From the NCBI GenBank assembly GCA_030538475.1, contig JAUNTX010000010.1, positions 26,179 to 90,178 on the forward strand: a stretch of 64,000 bases of DNA, read 5' to 3'. The stretch is from Dermabacter sp. Its GTDB lineage: Bacteria > Actinomycetota > Actinomycetes > Actinomycetales > Dermabacteraceae. The position numbers were made by a program, and so were the translations under genes. The notes below the pieces were generated by a model. It was not told the DNA's origin. It saw nothing but the letters and a program-made list of their open reading frames with translations, and did no database searches. Shown in pieces: positions 33,889-47,109 of the stretch (positions are counted from its first letter, which is position 1; each line of letters begins with the position of its first letter).

Positions 33889-35493
33889 ATGATTACCGTC
33901 CACGATCTCGAGATTCGCGTGGGTGCCCGCCTGCTCATGAGCCAGGTGAGCTTCCAGGTGGGCCGCGGTGACCGGGTGGGGCTCGTGGGCCGCAACGGCG
34001 CGGGAAAGACGACCCTCACGCGCACGATTGCGGGGGAGCGCGAGGCCGCCTCGGGCAGCATTGATCGGCGCGGCGAGATCGGCTTCCTTCCCCAGGACAC
34101 GCAGGAGGGCGATCCGCACCAGAGCGTGCTCGGGCGCATTCTCGAAGCCCGCGGGCTCGACCGGATCTACGCGAAGCTCGCGCGCGCCGAAGAAGAGATG
34201 GCCGACATGGAACTCAGCGCCGCGCGCCGCGAGAAGGCCATGGACCGCTACTCCCGGCTCAGCAACGAGCTCGAATCCAAGGGCGGATACGCGGCCGAAG
34301 CCGAGGCCAAGCAGCTCGCCGCGAACCTCGGCATCGACAACCGGCTGCTCGAGGCCGAACTCGGCACGCTCTCCGGCGGCCAGCGCCGCCGCGTCGAGCT
34401 CAGCCGCATCCTGTTCAGCGGCGCCGACACGCTCGTGCTCGACGAGCCCACGAACCACCTCGATGCGGACTCCGTGGTGTGGCTGCGCGACTTCCTCATG
34501 AGCTATCCGGGCGGCATGATCATCATCTCCCACGACGTGGCCCTCGTGGAGCAGGTGGTGAACAAAGTGTTCTACCTCGATGCCAACCGCCAGGTCATCG
34601 ACATCTACAACATGGGCTGGAAGAACTACCTCAAGCAGCGCGAAGACGACGAGAAGCGGCGCAAGCGCGAGCGGGCGAACGCGGAGAAGAAAGCGACCAC
34701 GCTCGAGGCGCAAGCGAACAAGATGCGCGCGAAGGCGACGAAGGCCGTGGCCGCGCAGCAGATGCTGCGGCGCGCCGAGCGCCTCCTCGAGGGCCTCGAC
34801 GAGGAGCGCCAGGCGGACAAGGTGGCGAAGCTGCGCTTCCCGAAGCCCGCACCGTGCGGAAAGACCCCGCTGCGCGCCGAATCGCTCTCCAAGAGCTACG
34901 GGAGCCTCGAGATCTTCACCGACGTGAATCTCGCGATCGATCGCGGCAGCCGCGTGGTCATCCTCGGCCTCAACGGCGCGGGCAAGACCACCCTGCTGCG
35001 GCTGCTCGCCGGTGTCGAGAGTGCGGATACGGGCGAGGTCGTGGCCGGTCACGGACTGAAGCTCGGCTACTACGCGCAGGAACACGACACGCTGCTGCTC
35101 GAGCGGACTGTGCTGGACAACATGCAGCGGGCCGCGGGCGACATGCCCGAGGTGGAGGTACGCAAGATCCTCGGCTCCTTCCTGTTCCAGGGTGAGGATG
35201 TCTACAAGAGCGCGGGCGTGCTCTCGGGCGGGGAAAAGACCCGGCTCGCGCTGGCCACCCTCGTGGTCTCGAGCGCGAACGTGCTCCTGCTGGATGAGCC
35301 GACGAACAACCTCGATCCCGCGAGTCGCGAGGAAATCCTCGGGGCACTCGCGGCGTTCGAGGGCGCGATTGTGCTCGTAAGCCACGACCCGGGCGCCGTG
35401 AAGGCGCTCGGTCCCGAGCGAGTCCTCGTCATGCCGGACGCAGTCGAAGACCTGTGGAACAGCGAGTACGAAGAGCTGGTCGAGTACGCCTGA
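33889..35493 (+). CDS. ABC-F family ATPase (ribosome-associated, EttA/Uup type)
   Basis: A soluble 534-residue protein with two ABC domains and no membrane part, typical of translation-related ABC-F proteins. First domain: Walker A GRNGAGKTT, signature LSGGQRRR, Walker B LVLDEPTNHLD. Second domain: Walker A GLNGAGKTT near residue 360, signature LSGGEKTR, Walker B LLLDEPTNNLD. Between them is a long, strongly basic helical linker (EKRRKRERANAEKKATTLEA) that in the family contacts the ribosomal P-site tRNA. The start MITVHDLEI is conserved in actinobacterial members and follows AGAGG. Whether it acts as a housekeeping factor or in antibiotic resistance cannot be told. Confidence 0.9.
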   Translation: MITVHDLEIRVGARLLMSQVSFQVGRGDRVGLVGRNGAGKTTLTRTIAGEREAASGSIDRRGEIGFLPQDTQEGDPHQSVLGRILEARGLDRIYAKLARAEEEMADMELSAARREKAMDRYSRLSNELESKGGYAAEAEAKQLAANLGIDNRLLEAELGTLSGGQRRRVELSRILFSGADTLVLDEPTNHLDADSVVWLRDFLMSYPGGMIIISHDVALVEQVVNKVFYLDANRQVIDIYNMGWKNYLKQREDDEKRRKRERANAEKKATTLEAQANKMRAKATKAVAAQQMLRRAERLLEGLDEERQADKVAKLRFPKPAPCGKTPLRAESLSKSYGSLEIFTDVNLAIDRGSRVVILGLNGAGKTTLLRLLAGVESADTGEVVAGHGLKLGYYAQEHDTLLLERTVLDNMQRAAGDMPEVEVRKILGSFLFQGEDVYKSAGVLSGGEKTRLALATLVVSSANVLLLDEPTNNLDPASREEILGALAAFEGAIVLVSHDPGAVKALGPERVLVMPDAVEDLWNSEYEELVEYA

Positions 35494-35523
35494 GCCCCGG
35501 ACAACCGAGCCCCGAAGAGGCGC

Positions 35524-35529
35524 TAAAAT
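35524..35529 (+). promoter_or_regulatory. Candidate -10 box (TAAAAT) of the efp-nusB operon
   Basis: TAAAAT is close to consensus and lies in the short gap after the ABC-F stop, about 58 nt before the efp ATG. The -35 region (GACAAC at 18 nt) is weak. Confidence 0.45.
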
Positions 35530-35587
35530 TGGTGAGCGTGTGCGCCCAGACGGCGCGTCCGCGAAGTGAACCCCGAGAAGGAGAATG

Positions 35588-36145
35588 ATGGCTAGCACGA
35601 ATGATCTCAAGAACGGCATGGTGCTGAAGATCGACAACGGCCTGTGGAGCGTTGTGGAGTTCCAGCACGTCAAGCCGGGCAAGGGTCCCGCTTTCGTGCG
35701 GACGAAGCTCAAGAACGTTCTCACGGGCAAGAGCGTGGACAAGACGTTCAACGCGGGCGTCAAGGTGGAGACCGCGACCGTGGACCGCCGCGACATGCAG
35801 TACTCGTACATGGACGGCGACATGTTCGTCTTCATGGACACGAGCACGTGGGAACAGACCACCGTAACCGCCGACGTGGTGGGCGATGCCTCCGACTTCA
35901 TGCTCGAGGGCCAGGACGTCGTGGTGGCCTTCAACGACGGCACCGCACTCTTCGTGGAGCTGCCCGCCTCCGTCGTGCTCGAAATCACCCACACCGAGCC
36001 GGGCCTGCAGGGCGACCGTTCGTCGGGCGGCACGAAGCCGGCCACGCTCGAAACCGGCAAGGAAATTCTCGTGCCGCTGTTCCTCGAGCAGAACACCAAG
36101 GTGAAGGTGGACACCCGCTCGGGCGATTACATCGGTCGTGCCTGA
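35588..36145 (+). CDS. efp: Translation elongation factor P
   Basis: Rescues ribosomes stalled on polyproline stretches. The 185-residue protein has the three-domain layout. The KOW-like N-terminal domain starts [14 protein letters not shown], and its tip loop [10 protein letters not shown] carries Lys32, equivalent to the modified Lys of Escherichia coli. No epmA or epmB lies nearby; actinobacterial EF-P can work unmodified. The C-terminal OB domains end with [10 protein letters not shown]. Of two tandem ATGs the second has the better distance to AAGGAG. nusB follows directly. Confidence 0.96.
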   Translation: MASTNDLKNGMVLKIDNGLWSVVEFQHVKPGKGPAFVRTKLKNVLTGKSVDKTFNAGVKVETATVDRRDMQYSYMDGDMFVFMDTSTWEQTTVTADVVGDASDFMLEGQDVVVAFNDGTALFVELPASVVLEITHTEPGLQGDRSSGGTKPATLETGKEILVPLFLEQNTKVKVDTRSGDYIGRA

Positions 36146-36146
36146 G

Positions 36147-38336
<2,190 letters not shown>

Positions 38337-38337
<1 letters not shown>

Positions 38338-39641
38338 TGCCCACCCCCATTCTTGTGCGCTCGGGCGCACTGTACGGCGAGACGGTGGCCGATGTCGCCA
38401 TCGTTGACGGACTCATCGCGGCGGTCGGAGCGGATGCGGCCGAGGCGGCCGGGTCCGACGCCGAGGTGATCGAGGCCGACGGCTGCGTGCTCCTGCCGGG
38501 CCTCGTGGACCTGCACACCCATCTGCGCGAGCCGGGAGGCGAAGAGGCGGAGACGGTTGAGACCGGGACCCGCGCGGCGGCCCGCGGCGGCTTCACGGCC
38601 GTGCACGCGATGGCCAACACGACGCCCGTGGCCGATACGGCGGGCGTGGTCGAGCTCGTGCACCAGCGCGGCATCGCTTCCGGCTATTGCGATGTGTACC
38701 CCATCGGGGCCGTGACCGCGGGCCTTGCCGGCGAGCGCCTGGCCGAACTCGGCGCGATGGCCGAATCGACCGCGCGGGTGCGCGTGTTCTCCGACGACGG
38801 CACGTGCGTTTTCGATCCGCTGCTCATGCGCCGCGCACTCGAGTACGTCAAGCAGTTCGATGGCGTCATCGCGCAGCACGCGCAGGACCCGGCCCTGACG
38901 CCCCGCGCCCAGATGCACGAGGGCGAGGTGAGCGCCGAGATCGGTCTCATGGGCTGGCCCGCCGTGGCCGAGGAGTCGATCATCGCGCGCGACGTTCTGC
39001 TCGCCGAGCACGTGGGCAGCCGCCTGCACGTGTGCCACCTGTCCACCGCGGGCAGCGTCGATATCATCCGCTGGGCGAAGCAGCGCGGCATCGCCGTGAC
39101 GGCAGAGGTCACACCCCATCACCTTCTGCTCACCGACGAGTGCGCGCGCGGGTACGACGCCCGCTACAAGGTCAACCCGCCGCTGCGCACCGAGCGGGAC
39201 GTACACGCGGTACGCGAGGGCCTCGCCGACGGCACCATCGATATCGTCGCGACCGATCACGCGCCGCACCCGCGCGATGCGAAAGACACCGAGTGGGATC
39301 ACGCGGCGTTCGGTATGACGGGCCTCGAGACCGCCCTGCCCGTCGTCCAGTCCACGATGGTCGAGACCGGCATGCTCACCTGGCGTGACGTGGCGCGCGT
39401 ACTGAGCGAGGCGCCCGCGCGAATCGCGCGCGACGGGGAACAGGGCCGCGGCATCGAGGTCGGGGAGCCGGCGAACCTGCTCGTGTGGGACCCGTCGGCC
39501 ACCGCCGTCGTCGATCCCTCCGCCCACGCCTCCCGCTCCTCCAACTCGCCCTTTGCGGGGCGCACCCTTCCCGGCAGGAACGTGGCGACCGTGTACCGGG
39601 GCCGGCTCACCGTCAAGGACGGTGACCTCGTTGCGCTTTGA
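38337..39641 (+). CDS. pyrC: Dihydroorotase
   Basis: Cyclises N-carbamoyl-aspartate to dihydroorotate. The 434-residue type I protein has the metal motif VDLHTHLREPG (His60 and His62), MANTTPVADT, AQHAQDPALT, HVCHLSTAGSVDIIRW and TDHAPHP with the catalytic Asp. The [22 protein letters not shown] tail is the usual amidohydrolase end. It shows the complete catalytic set, so it is an active enzyme rather than an inactive PyrC-like scaffold. Its last codons overlap the next small gene. Confidence 0.96.
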
Positions 39642-40146
39642 GGGCCCCGGCGCCGCCGCCGTTCAACCGGTCATCACGCTCGCCATCGCCTTCGTCGTGG
39701 TGCTGCTGCTCATGTGGTGGGGGTGGAGGCGCCACGCGAAACGCGATCAGGACGTGCAGGCGCCCGATTTCGCGCCCGTGGAGCACCCCGTCCTCGGCCC
39801 CCTCGAGGCCGTCTACGTCTCGAGCACCCGCGCCGGTGACCCGCTCGCGCGGATCCACTCGCATACGCTCGGCGCGCGCTCGGTGGCCCGCGTGAGCGTG
39901 GACAACCGCGGCACTGTTGCCATCGAGCGCGTGGGCGCGCGCTCGTTCAGCATCCCCGCGGACGCCATCGTCGCGGTCAAAGAATCCAGCGGGCAGGCAG
40001 GGAAGTACACGGGCCGCTCGGGCCTCGTCGTCATCACGTGGCGCTCGGGCGAGCCCCTCGTCGATACGGGCCTCAGGCTCGCCCGCCGCGCCGATCACGC
40101 CCTGCTCATCTCCCATCTGTCCCCCCGCCTTGAGGAGGCCCCATGA
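39622..40146 (+). CDS. PH-like-domain membrane protein between pyrC and carA
   Basis: A protein of about 174 residues of unknown function, conserved at this place in actinobacterial pyr operons. One transmembrane helix lies near the N terminus ([18 protein letters not shown]), followed by a soluble domain with beta-rich PH-like features ([45 protein letters not shown]). The N terminus would be outside and the domain cytosolic. Two starts are possible: a GTG overlapping pyrC by 20 nt (used) or a TTG nine bases later, better spaced from AAGGA. The stop overlaps carA (ATGA). Confidence 0.78.
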   Translation: MTSLRFEGPGAAAVQPVITLAIAFVVVLLLMWWGWRRHAKRDQDVQAPDFAPVEHPVLGPLEAVYVSSTRAGDPLARIHSHTLGARSVARVSVDNRGTVAIERVGARSFSIPADAIVAVKESSGQAGKYTGRSGLVVITWRSGEPLVDTGLRLARRADHALLISHLSPRLEEAP

Positions 40147-41315
40147 CCCCCCACCCCCGCACCCGGGCCGTGCTCGTGCTGGAAGACGGCACCGTGTACG
40201 ACGGCCAGTCGTTCGGCGCCGTCGGCGAGCGCCTCGGTGAGGTGGTCTTTTCCACCGGGATGACCGGCTACCAGGAGACCCTCACGGACCCGTCCTACGC
40301 GGGCCAGATCGTCGTGCAGACCGCCCCGCACATCGGCAACACCGGGGTCAACGCCGAGGACATGGAGTCGCGCCGCGTCTGGGTCGAGGGCTACGCGGTG
40401 CGCGACGTTTCGCGCCGCGCCTCCAACTGGCGCAGCGAGGGCGGCCTCGAAGCGCTCCTGGAGACCTCCGGCGTGGTGGGGATCAGCGGGATTGACACGC
40501 GCGCCCTGACCCGGCGCCTGAGGACAGCGGGCGCGATGCGCGGCGGGATCTTCTCGGGCGACGCGCTTGCCGGGCGCTCTCACGAGGATCTCGTGGGCGC
40601 GGTCACAGCGTCGCCGCCGATGGCGGGCGCGAGTTTCGTTGACGCCGTGACCATCGACGCGCCGGAAACGCTTGAGCCGACGGGCGAATGCGTCGGGACC
40701 GTGGTCGCGCTCGACCTCGGGATCAAGGCCGCGACCCCCCGCCACATGGCCGAGCGAGGCCTGCGCGTCCACATCCTTCCCGCCCACGCGAGCATCGAGG
40801 ACATCGAGGCGCTTGCGCCGGACGCCGTGTTCTTCTCCAACGGCCCCGGCGACCCCGCGAGCGCGGACGCCCAGGTGCAGACCCTGCGCGCCGTGCTGGA
40901 CCGCGGCCTCCCGTTCTTCGGAATCTGCTTCGGCAATCAGCTGCTCGGCAGGGCGCTCGGCTACGGCACCTACAAGCTGCCGTTCGGGCACCGCGGCATC
41001 AACCAGCCGGTCATGGACCGCGAGACCTCCCGCGTGGAAATCACCGCCCACAATCACGGTTTCGCCGTGGACGCCCCCGTCGAGGGGGAGTCGGTCGCGC
41101 CATACGGCGAGGGTCGCTACGGCAGGGTCGTGGTGAGCCACGTGGGCCTCAACGACGGCGTGGTCGAAGGGCTGCGCTGCCTCGACATTCCCGCGTTCTC
41201 CGTGCAGTATCACCCCGAGGCGGCATCGGGGCCGCACGATGCGAGCTACCTGTTCGATCGATTCGTCACCATGATCCGTGAAGCCCGCGCCGCGCGCGCC
41301 GGAAAGGACGCCTGA
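40143..41315 (+). CDS. carA: Carbamoyl phosphate synthase small subunit
   Basis: Glutamine amidotransferase that hands ammonia to CarB. The 390-residue protein has the N-terminal CarA-specific domain ([36 protein letters not shown]) and the class I amidotransferase domain with the nucleophile Cys262 in [12 protein letters not shown] and the catalytic His-Glu in [18 protein letters not shown] is also conserved. It overlaps both neighbours by a few bases (ATGA and TGATG). The product serves both pyrimidine and arginine synthesis. Confidence 0.97.
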   Translation: MTPHPRTRAVLVLEDGTVYDGQSFGAVGERLGEVVFSTGMTGYQETLTDPSYAGQIVVQTAPHIGNTGVNAEDMESRRVWVEGYAVRDVSRRASNWRSEGGLEALLETSGVVGISGIDTRALTRRLRTAGAMRGGIFSGDALAGRSHEDLVGAVTASPPMAGASFVDAVTIDAPETLEPTGECVGTVVALDLGIKAATPRHMAERGLRVHILPAHASIEDIEALAPDAVFFSNGPGDPASADAQVQTLRAVLDRGLPFFGICFGNQLLGRALGYGTYKLPFGHRGINQPVMDRETSRVEITAHNHGFAVDAPVEGESVAPYGEGRYGRVVVSHVGLNDGVVEGLRCLDIPAFSVQYHPEAASGPHDASYLFDRFVTMIREARAARAGKDA

Positions 41316-44300
41316 TGCCCCGCCGCACCGACATTTCCTCCGTGCTCGTGATCGGCTCCGGCCCGATTGTGATCGGGCAGGCCGCCGAGTTCGACTATTC
41401 GGGCACCCAGGCGTGCCGGGTGCTGCGCGACGAGGGCCTGAGGGCCATCCTCGTCAACTCGAACCCGGCCACGATCATGACCGATCCCGAGATCGCGGAT
41501 GCCACCTACGTGGAGCCGATTGACCCCGACGTGATTCGCTCGATCATCGCGAAGGAGCGGCCCGATGCCGTGCTGCCCACCCTCGGCGGGCAGACCGCGC
41601 TGAACGCCGCGATTGCCCTCGCGGAGCGGGGAATCCTCGAGGAGTTCAACTGCGAGCTCATCGGCGCCTCCATCGAGGCGATTGAGAAGGCGGAGGATCG
41701 CCAGCAGTTCAAGGACGTGGTGGAGCGCGCGGGCGCCGAATCGGCGCGCAGCCGCATCTGCCACACCCTCGAGGAATGCGTCGAGGCGGCCGAAGACCTC
41801 GGCTACCCGCTCGTGGTGCGTCCCTCGTTCACGATGGGCGGGCTCGGCTCCGGCATGGCCTACACCGAGGAGGATCTGCACCGGATCGCGGGCGACGGCC
41901 TGTTCTATTCGCCCACCACGGAGGTGCTGCTCGAGGAGTCCATCCTCGGGTGGAAGGAATACGAGCTCGAGCTCATGCGCGACCGCCACGACAACTGCGT
42001 GGTCGTGTGCTCGATTGAGAACGTGGATCCCGTCGGCGTCCACACGGGCGATTCGATCACCGTGGCCCCGGCGATGACCCTCACCGACGTTGAGCTGCAG
42101 AAGATGCGCGACGTGTCCTTCGCGATCATCCGCGAGGTGGGCGTGGAGACGGGCGGCTGCAACGTCCAGTTCGCCGTGCATCCGGACACGGGGCGCATGA
42201 TCGTCATCGAAATGAACCCGCGGGTCTCCCGGTCCTCGGCGCTCGCCTCGAAGGCCACGGGCTTTCCCATCGCGAAGATCGCTGCGCGCGTGGCGCTCGG
42301 GTACACGCTCGATGAGATCACGAACGACATCACGGGCACGACCCCGGCGAGCTTCGAGCCCACGCTCGACTACGTCGTGGTGAAGGCCCCGCGGTTCGCG
42401 TTCGAGAAGTTCCCCGCGGCGGATCCGACCCTGACCACGACGATGAAGTCCGTGGGCGAGGCGATGGCGCTCGGGCGCAACTTCACCGAGGCGCTCGGCA
42501 AGGCCCTGCGCTCGCTCGATGTCGCGGGGGCGCCGTTCCACTGGGAGGGTGCGCCGCCGACCGACGAGGAGATCGAGACCCTGCTCGCCCAGGTGCGCGT
42601 GCCGACCGACGGGCGGATCGTGGCGGTCCAGCAGGTGCTGCGCGCCGCGGCCTGCGGCGAGCGCGACGGCGACGAGCTCATCGAGCGGCTATACGAGGCG
42701 ACGGCGATTGATCGCTGGTTCCTCGATCAGATCCTGCTCATCGACGAGGTGGCGCACCGGGTCGCGTCGGCCGACGTGCTCGACGAGCCCCTCTTGCGCG
42801 AGGCCAAGCGCCACGGCATCTCGGATCAGCAGATCGCCCAGATGCGCTCGACGAGCGACGACGTGGTGTTCGGGGTGCGCCAGGCCCTCGGGGTGCGCCC
42901 GGTCTTCAAGTCCGTCGATACATGCGCGGCGGAGTTCCCGTCCCAGACCCCCTACTACTACTCGAGCTACGACCTCGAGACCGAGGTTCAGCCGCGCGAT
43001 AAGCCCGCGGTCATCATCCTCGGCTCGGGGCCGAACCGGATCGGGCAGGGGATCGAGTTCGACTACTCGTGCGTGCACGCCGCCCTCGCGCTGCGCAGGC
43101 CCGAGCTGGGCTTCGACTACGAGACCGTCATGATCAACTGCAACCCGGAGACGGTCTCGACCGACTACGACATCGCCGACCGCCTGTACTTCGAGCCCCT
43201 CACCTTCGAGGACGTGCTCGGGGTGTACGAGGCGGAGAAGGCGGCGGGTCCCATCGCGGGCATCATCGTGCAGCTCGGCGGGCAGACCCCGCTCTCGCTC
43301 GCGCGGCGTCTCCAGGCCGCGGGCCTGCCGATCATCGGCACCTCTCCCGAGGCGATTGATCAGGCGGAGGATCGCGGGCACTTCGGCGCGGTCCTCGCGA
43401 TGGCGCAGCTGCCCGCGCCGCCGTACGGGACGGCGTGGCAGCTCGAGGATTCTCTCGAGGTGGCCGCGCGGGTGGGCTACCCGGTGCTCGTGCGCCCGAG
43501 CTACGTGCTGGGCGGGCGCGGCATGGAGATCGTGTACGACGACGATCAGCTGCGCGGCTACGTCTCGCGCAACCTTCCTGCCTCGGGCCGCGCGAGCGCC
43601 CCGATCCTCATCGACCGCTTCCTCGATACGGCGATTGAGATCGACGTGGACGCGCTGTTCGACGGCGAGGAACTGTTCATCGGCGGGATCATGGAGCACA
43701 TCGAGGAGGCGGGGATCCATTCGGGCGACAGCTCGTGCACCCTGCCGCCGATCTCCCTGTCCGCGGCGCAGTGCGAGCGGATCCGCACCTCAACCGAGGC
43801 CATCGCCCGCGGCGTTGGTGTGCGCGGCCTCATCAACATCCAGTTCGCCCTCACCCAGGACATCCTCTACGTCCTCGAGGCGAACCCGCGCGCCTCGCGC
43901 ACCGTGCCGTTCGTCGCGAAGGCGACCGGGGTGGCGCTGTCCAGGGCGGCGGCGCTCGTCATGGCAGGCCAATCCATCGCCGAGCTGCGGACACGGGGTG
44001 TGCTGCCGGAGGGCGATCACACGCACCTGCCCATGGATCGCCCGATCGCGGTCAAGGAGGCGGCGCTGCCGTTCAAGCGGTTCCGCACCCGGGAGGGCCG
44101 CAGCGTCGATGCGCTGCTCGGCCCGGAGATGCGCTCGACGGGCGAGGTCATGGGGATGGACGAGACCTTCCCGCGCGCGTTTGCCAAGGCCCAGCTCGCC
44201 ATCGGCGGCAAGGGCCTGCCCCGTTCGGGCGCGGTCTTCATCTCGGTGGCCGACGGCGACAAGCGCTCGATTATGCTTCCCGCCTCGCGCATGGTCGATC

Positions 44301-44659
44301 TGGGCTTCACCATTGTGGCCACCGCCGGGACGGCCGCCGTGCTGCGGCGCTCCGGCATCGCGTGCACGACCATCCAAAAGGCGTCGCAGGCCACGGGCGA
44401 GGAGCGCTCGGTCATCGACCTCATCGAACAGGGCGAGATCGACCTCGTGGTCAACACCCCGACCGGCTCCGAAGCGCGGGCCGACGGCTACGCGATCCGC
44501 GCGGCGACCACGGCGCTCGATATCCCCATCGTCACGACGCTCCCGGAGTTCGCCGCGGCGGTGCAGGGGATCGAGGCGATCCAGGATGGCCGCCCCTACG
44601 ATGTGCTGAGTCTCCAGGATCACCAGGCACGGATCAACGCCCAGGGAGCGCTCGCATGA
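41315..44659 (+). CDS. carB: Carbamoyl phosphate synthase large subunit
   Basis: Makes carbamoyl phosphate from bicarbonate, ammonia and two ATP. The 1114-residue protein has two homologous halves, each with pre-ATP-grasp and ATP-grasp domains. The first opens [20 protein letters not shown] and has [18 protein letters not shown]; the second opens [18 protein letters not shown] and has [19 protein letters not shown] central oligomerisation domain (about 410-560) and a C-terminal MGS-like allosteric domain (about 950-1080, [15 protein letters not shown]) complete it. It is coupled to carA and pyrF. Confidence 0.98.
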   Translation: MPRRTDISSVLVIGSGPIVIGQAAEFDYSGTQACRVLRDEGLRAILVNSNPATIMTDPEIADATYVEPIDPDVIRSIIAKERPDAVLPTLGGQTALNAAIALAERGILEEFNCELIGASIEAIEKAEDRQQFKDVVERAGAESARSRICHTLEECVEAAEDLGYPLVVRPSFTMGGLGSGMAYTEEDLHRIAGDGLFYSPTTEVLLEESILGWKEYELELMRDRHDNCVVVCSIENVDPVGVHTGDSITVAPAMTLTDVELQKMRDVSFAIIREVGVETGGCNVQFAVHPDTGRMIVIEMNPRVSRSSALASKATGFPIAKIAARVALGYTLDEITNDITGTTPASFEPTLDYVVVKAPRFAFEKFPAADPTLTTTMKSVGEAMALGRNFTEALGKALRSLDVAGAPFHWEGAPPTDEEIETLLAQVRVPTDGRIVAVQQVLRAAACGERDGDELIERLYEATAIDRWFLDQILLIDEVAHRVASADVLDEPLLREAKRHGISDQQIAQMRSTSDDVVFGVRQALGVRPVFKSVDTCAAEFPSQTPYYYSSYDLETEVQPRDKPAVIILGSGPNRIGQGIEFDYSCVHAALALRRPELGFDYETVMINCNPETVSTDYDIADRLYFEPLTFEDVLGVYEAEKAAGPIAGIIVQLGGQTPLSLARRLQAAGLPIIGTSPEAIDQAEDRGHFGAVLAMAQLPAPPYGTAWQLEDSLEVAARVGYPVLVRPSYVLGGRGMEIVYDDDQLRGYVSRNLPASGRASAPILIDRFLDTAIEIDVDALFDGEELFIGGIMEHIEEAGIHSGDSSCTLPPISLSAAQCERIRTSTEAIARGVGVRGLINIQFALTQDILYVLEANPRASRTVPFVAKATGVALSRAAALVMAGQSIAELRTRGVLPEGDHTHLPMDRPIAVKEAALPFKRFRTREGRSVDALLGPEMRSTGEVMGMDETFPRAFAKAQLAIGGKGLPRSGAVFISVADGDKRSIMLPASRMVDLGFTIVATAGTAAVLRRSGIACTTIQKASQATGEERSVIDLIEQGEIDLVVNTPTGSEARADGYAIRAATTALDIPIVTTLPEFAAAVQGIEAIQDGRPYDVLSLQDHQARINAQGALA

Positions 44660-45534
44660 CCACGGATCTTCTCACGTTTGGACAGCGGCTCGAGCGGTCC
44701 GTTCAGGCCTCCGGGCCCATCGTCGCGGGCATCGATCCTCATCGCGGGATCCTCGAGGCGTGGGGCCTGCCTGATACGGCGGCCGGGGCTCGCGTGCTGT
44801 CCCGGCGGATGCTCGAGGCGTGCGAGGGCCGGGTCGCGATGATCAAGCCCCAGTCGGCGTTCTTCGAGCGCTTCGGCAGCGCGGGAATTGCCGTGCTCGA
44901 AGAGCTCGTGGGTGAGGCGCGGGAGCGGGGAGTGCTGTGCCTCCTGGACGCGAAGCGCGGCGACATTGGCTCCACGATGGGCGCTTACGCCGAGGCGTAT
45001 CTGCGCCCGGGCGCGCCGCTCGAGGTCGATGCCGTGACCGTGAGCCCGTTCCTCGGCTACGGCTCCCTCGAGCCGTGCCTCGAATACACGCGCACCGCCT
45101 CCAAGGGCGTGTACGTGCTGTGCCTGACCTCCAATCCCGACGGGGCCGAGGTCCAGCACGCGCGCGATGCCCACGGGCGCAGCATCGCCGCGACGATGGC
45201 CGCCCACGCGGCCGCGGACAACGCGAGCGCTGCGGAGGCCGGGCAGTGGGGGAGCGTCGGCCTGGTCGTCGGCGCCACGATTGGCGATGCCGCCGAGCGC
45301 ACCGGGGTGGATCTCGCGGGCTTTTCGGGAACGTTCCTCGCGCCGGGATTCGGCGCCCAGGGTGCGCGACCGGCCGATCTGCCGCGCGTGTTTGGCGCGG
45401 CGAGCGCGCGGGTGCTGCCCGCGCAGTCGCGCTCCATTCTTCAGGCGGGCCCGAGCGACGGCGCGCTGGAGCGGACGCTCGAGGCGCTGGCTCACGAGTA
45501 CGCGCTCGCCGCGAAGAAGGCGGCCGGATCCTGA
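44656..45534 (+). CDS. pyrF: Orotidine 5'-phosphate decarboxylase (type 2)
   Basis: Last step of UMP synthesis. The 292-residue protein belongs to the longer PyrF subfamily of actinobacteria. The catalytic motif [12 protein letters not shown] holds Asp98, Lys100 and the following Asp; other family parts are [43 protein letters not shown] and [13 protein letters not shown]. The ATG overlaps the carB stop (ATGA). The frame stays open far upstream inside carB, but that part is a shadow. pyrD and pyrE are not in this window. Confidence 0.95.
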   Translation: MTTDLLTFGQRLERSVQASGPIVAGIDPHRGILEAWGLPDTAAGARVLSRRMLEACEGRVAMIKPQSAFFERFGSAGIAVLEELVGEARERGVLCLLDAKRGDIGSTMGAYAEAYLRPGAPLEVDAVTVSPFLGYGSLEPCLEYTRTASKGVYVLCLTSNPDGAEVQHARDAHGRSIAATMAAHAAADNASAAEAGQWGSVGLVVGATIGDAAERTGVDLAGFSGTFLAPGFGAQGARPADLPRVFGAASARVLPAQSRSILQAGPSDGALERTLEALAHEYALAAKKAAGS

Positions 45535-45585
45535 CGCTGGACGCCGTATCGGCCGAAAACTGTGGTGTAGGACAATACGCGCCCA

Positions 45586-45591
45586 TATAGT
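45586..45591 (+). promoter_or_regulatory. Candidate -10 box (TATAGT) of the mihF-gmk-rpoZ region
   Basis: TATAGT lies in the 195-nt gap after pyrF, about 140 nt before mihF. A second box, TATTCT at 45614, sits within the loop of an inverted repeat (CCTCTG at 45602, CAGAGG at 45620). Which is used cannot be told; no good -35 accompanies either. Confidence 0.45.
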
Positions 45592-45729
45592 CGCGTGGGA
45601 GCCTCTGGCAGGCTATTCTCAGAGGAAACGCGGCGCTACCCGTGGCGCCCGGTCACTTCCCAGGGCGGTTATTCCGTTCGGAACTTGTGTGGGCGTGAGC
45701 CCCAAGAAGCAGGAGAAAGAGGTAAAGAC

Positions 45730-46056
45730 GTGGCGCTACCCACTCTGACACCCGAGACTCGCGCAGCGGCACTCAAGAAGGCGGCTCAGTTGCGCCAGGA
45801 ACGCGCGGCGGTGAAGGCGCGCCTCAAGGCGTCCACCGGCCGCCGCAGTGATGAGATCCGTGGACTTCTGGAAGAGGCCAAGGAGAACGAGGCCGTGGCG
45901 CGCCTCAAGGTGTCGGCCATGCTCGAGTCGCTTCCCGGTATCGGCAAGGTGAAGGCCGCTCAGATCATGGAAGAGATCGGCATTTCGCCGTCGCGCAAGG
46001 TGCGGGGTCTCGGCCGCCACCAGGCGCAGAAGCTCATCGATCACTTCGACGACTGA
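45730..46056 (+). CDS. mihF: Actinobacterial integration host factor MihF
   Basis: Small nucleoid-associated DNA-binding protein, unrelated in fold to HU-type IHF; essential in mycobacteria and needed for normal nucleoid structure and phage L5 integration. The 108-residue protein is helical, with a basic N-terminal helix ([20 protein letters not shown]) and the helix-hairpin-like segment [20 protein letters not shown] followed by [17 protein letters not shown], the conserved DNA-contacting region. The GTG start (VALPTLTPE) matches the family and follows AGAGG; the longer upstream frame is rejected. Confidence 0.95.
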   Translation: MALPTLTPETRAAALKKAAQLRQERAAVKARLKASTGRRSDEIRGLLEEAKENEAVARLKVSAMLESLPGIGKVKAAQIMEEIGISPSRKVRGLGRHQAQKLIDHFDD

Positions 46057-46058
46057 CG

Positions 46059-46652
46059 GTGAACTCCCCGTCCACAGCTCAGACGCGGGGGCGGGTCGTC
46101 GTTCTCGCCGGCCCCACCGCGGTCGGTAAGGGCACCGTCTCGCGCCGCCTGCTCGAGCGCTACCCCGAGGTTCTGCTGTCGGTCTCGGCCACGACCCGTT
46201 CGCCCCGCCCGGGGGAGGTCGAAGGGGTCCACTACTACTTCGTGACGAACGAGCGTTTTGACGAGCTCGTGGCGCGGGGCGACATGCTCGAATGGGCCCT
46301 CGTGCACGGCCAGAACAGGTACGGCACGCCGCGCGGTCCGGTGCTCGAGGCGGCCGCGGACGGCAGGCCCGTGCTGCTCGAAATCGATCTCGCGGGCGCT
46401 CGCCAGGTGCGCGCGTCCCTGCCGGAAGCGACGTTCGTGTTCTTGGCCCCGCCCAGTTGGGACGCCCTCGTGGAGCGGCTCGTGGGCCGCGGCACGGAAG
46501 GTCCCGACGAGCGGGAGCGGCGGCTCGAGACGGCGCGGGTGGAACTCGCGGCCGAAGGCGAGTTCGACGTGAGCATCGTCAACGACGAGCTCGATGTCGC
46601 GGTCGATGCGCTCGCCCGCGTGCTCGGCGTGAACGAGGTCACCGCCGCCTGA
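46059..46652 (+). CDS. gmk: Guanylate kinase
   Basis: Phosphorylates GMP to GDP. The 197-residue protein has the P-loop [18 protein letters not shown] (Thr-Ala where most homologues have Ser-Gly), the GMP-binding [19 protein letters not shown], and [11 protein letters not shown] and [14 protein letters not shown] in the usual places. The GTG start lies two bases after the mihF stop without a clear ribosome-binding site, so it is probably coupled. It is part of the conserved mihF-gmk-rpoZ-coaBC series. Confidence 0.95.
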   Translation: MNSPSTAQTRGRVVVLAGPTAVGKGTVSRRLLERYPEVLLSVSATTRSPRPGEVEGVHYYFVTNERFDELVARGDMLEWALVHGQNRYGTPRGPVLEAAADGRPVLLEIDLAGARQVRASLPEATFVFLAPPSWDALVERLVGRGTEGPDERERRLETARVELAAEGEFDVSIVNDELDVAVDALARVLGVNEVTAA

Positions 46653-46677
46653 TCTGCGGTTCATCAGCCGAAGCCGG

Positions 46678-46683
46678 TAGTAT
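46678..46683 (+). promoter_or_regulatory. Candidate -10 box (TAGTAT) of rpoZ
   Basis: TAGTAT lies in the 100-nt gmk-rpoZ gap, with CTGCGG 18 nt upstream as a possible -35. The leader to the rpoZ GTG would be about 63 nt and contains a GC-rich hairpin (GCCTGCGGCTGCCCGCAG-GC). Confidence 0.45.
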
Positions 46684-46752
46684 GTCCATTTGCGCCTGCG
46701 GCTGCCCGCAGCCGGGCGCACGCACATGACTTCACATCAGAAGGGACGTTTC

Positions 46753-47094
46753 GTGTCCGGAACAGTTGCCCAGCCCGAAGGCATCACCAACCCGCCGATT
46801 GATCGCCTCCTCGAGGCCGTCGATTCCAAGTACGCCCTCGTGCTGTACTCGGCGAAGCGTGCGCGCCAGATCAACGCCTACTACGCGCAGATGGAAGACG
46901 GCCTGCTCGAGCACGTGGGTCCGCTCGTGGACACCGCCGCTCAGGAGAAGCCGCTGTCGATTGCGCTGCGCGAAATCGATGAGGGCCTGCTGACCGCGAC
47001 GGAGATCGACGAGTCGGCTCCCGACACCCCCGCGCGTGAGCCGCTCACTCTCGGTGATGACGCGCCCGAGGTCCCGATCGACTTCACCCTCTAG
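46753..47094 (+). CDS. rpoZ: DNA-directed RNA polymerase omega subunit
   Basis: Small subunit that stabilises beta-prime during RNA polymerase assembly. The 113-residue protein matches the actinobacterial omega: [20 protein letters not shown], then [20 protein letters not shown], the most conserved stretch, and [18 protein letters not shown]. The GTG start was chosen because it matches the family and follows AAGGGA; an ATG 27 nt upstream is in frame but would add an unusual extension. The C-terminal 25 residues are acidic and variable. Confidence 0.95.
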   Translation: MSGTVAQPEGITNPPIDRLLEAVDSKYALVLYSAKRARQINAYYAQMEDGLLEHVGPLVDTAAQEKPLSIALREIDEGLLTATEIDESAPDTPAREPLTLGDDAPEVPIDFTL

Positions 47095-47109
47095 CAGGGC
47101 CTGTCACTA

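Noticed and set aside
43735..44655. An apparent 599-codon frame that would fuse an Arg/Gly-rich N-terminal region to PyrF
   Set aside because: The first 307 codons are an out-of-frame reading of carB; pyrF begins at the ATG overlapping the carB stop.
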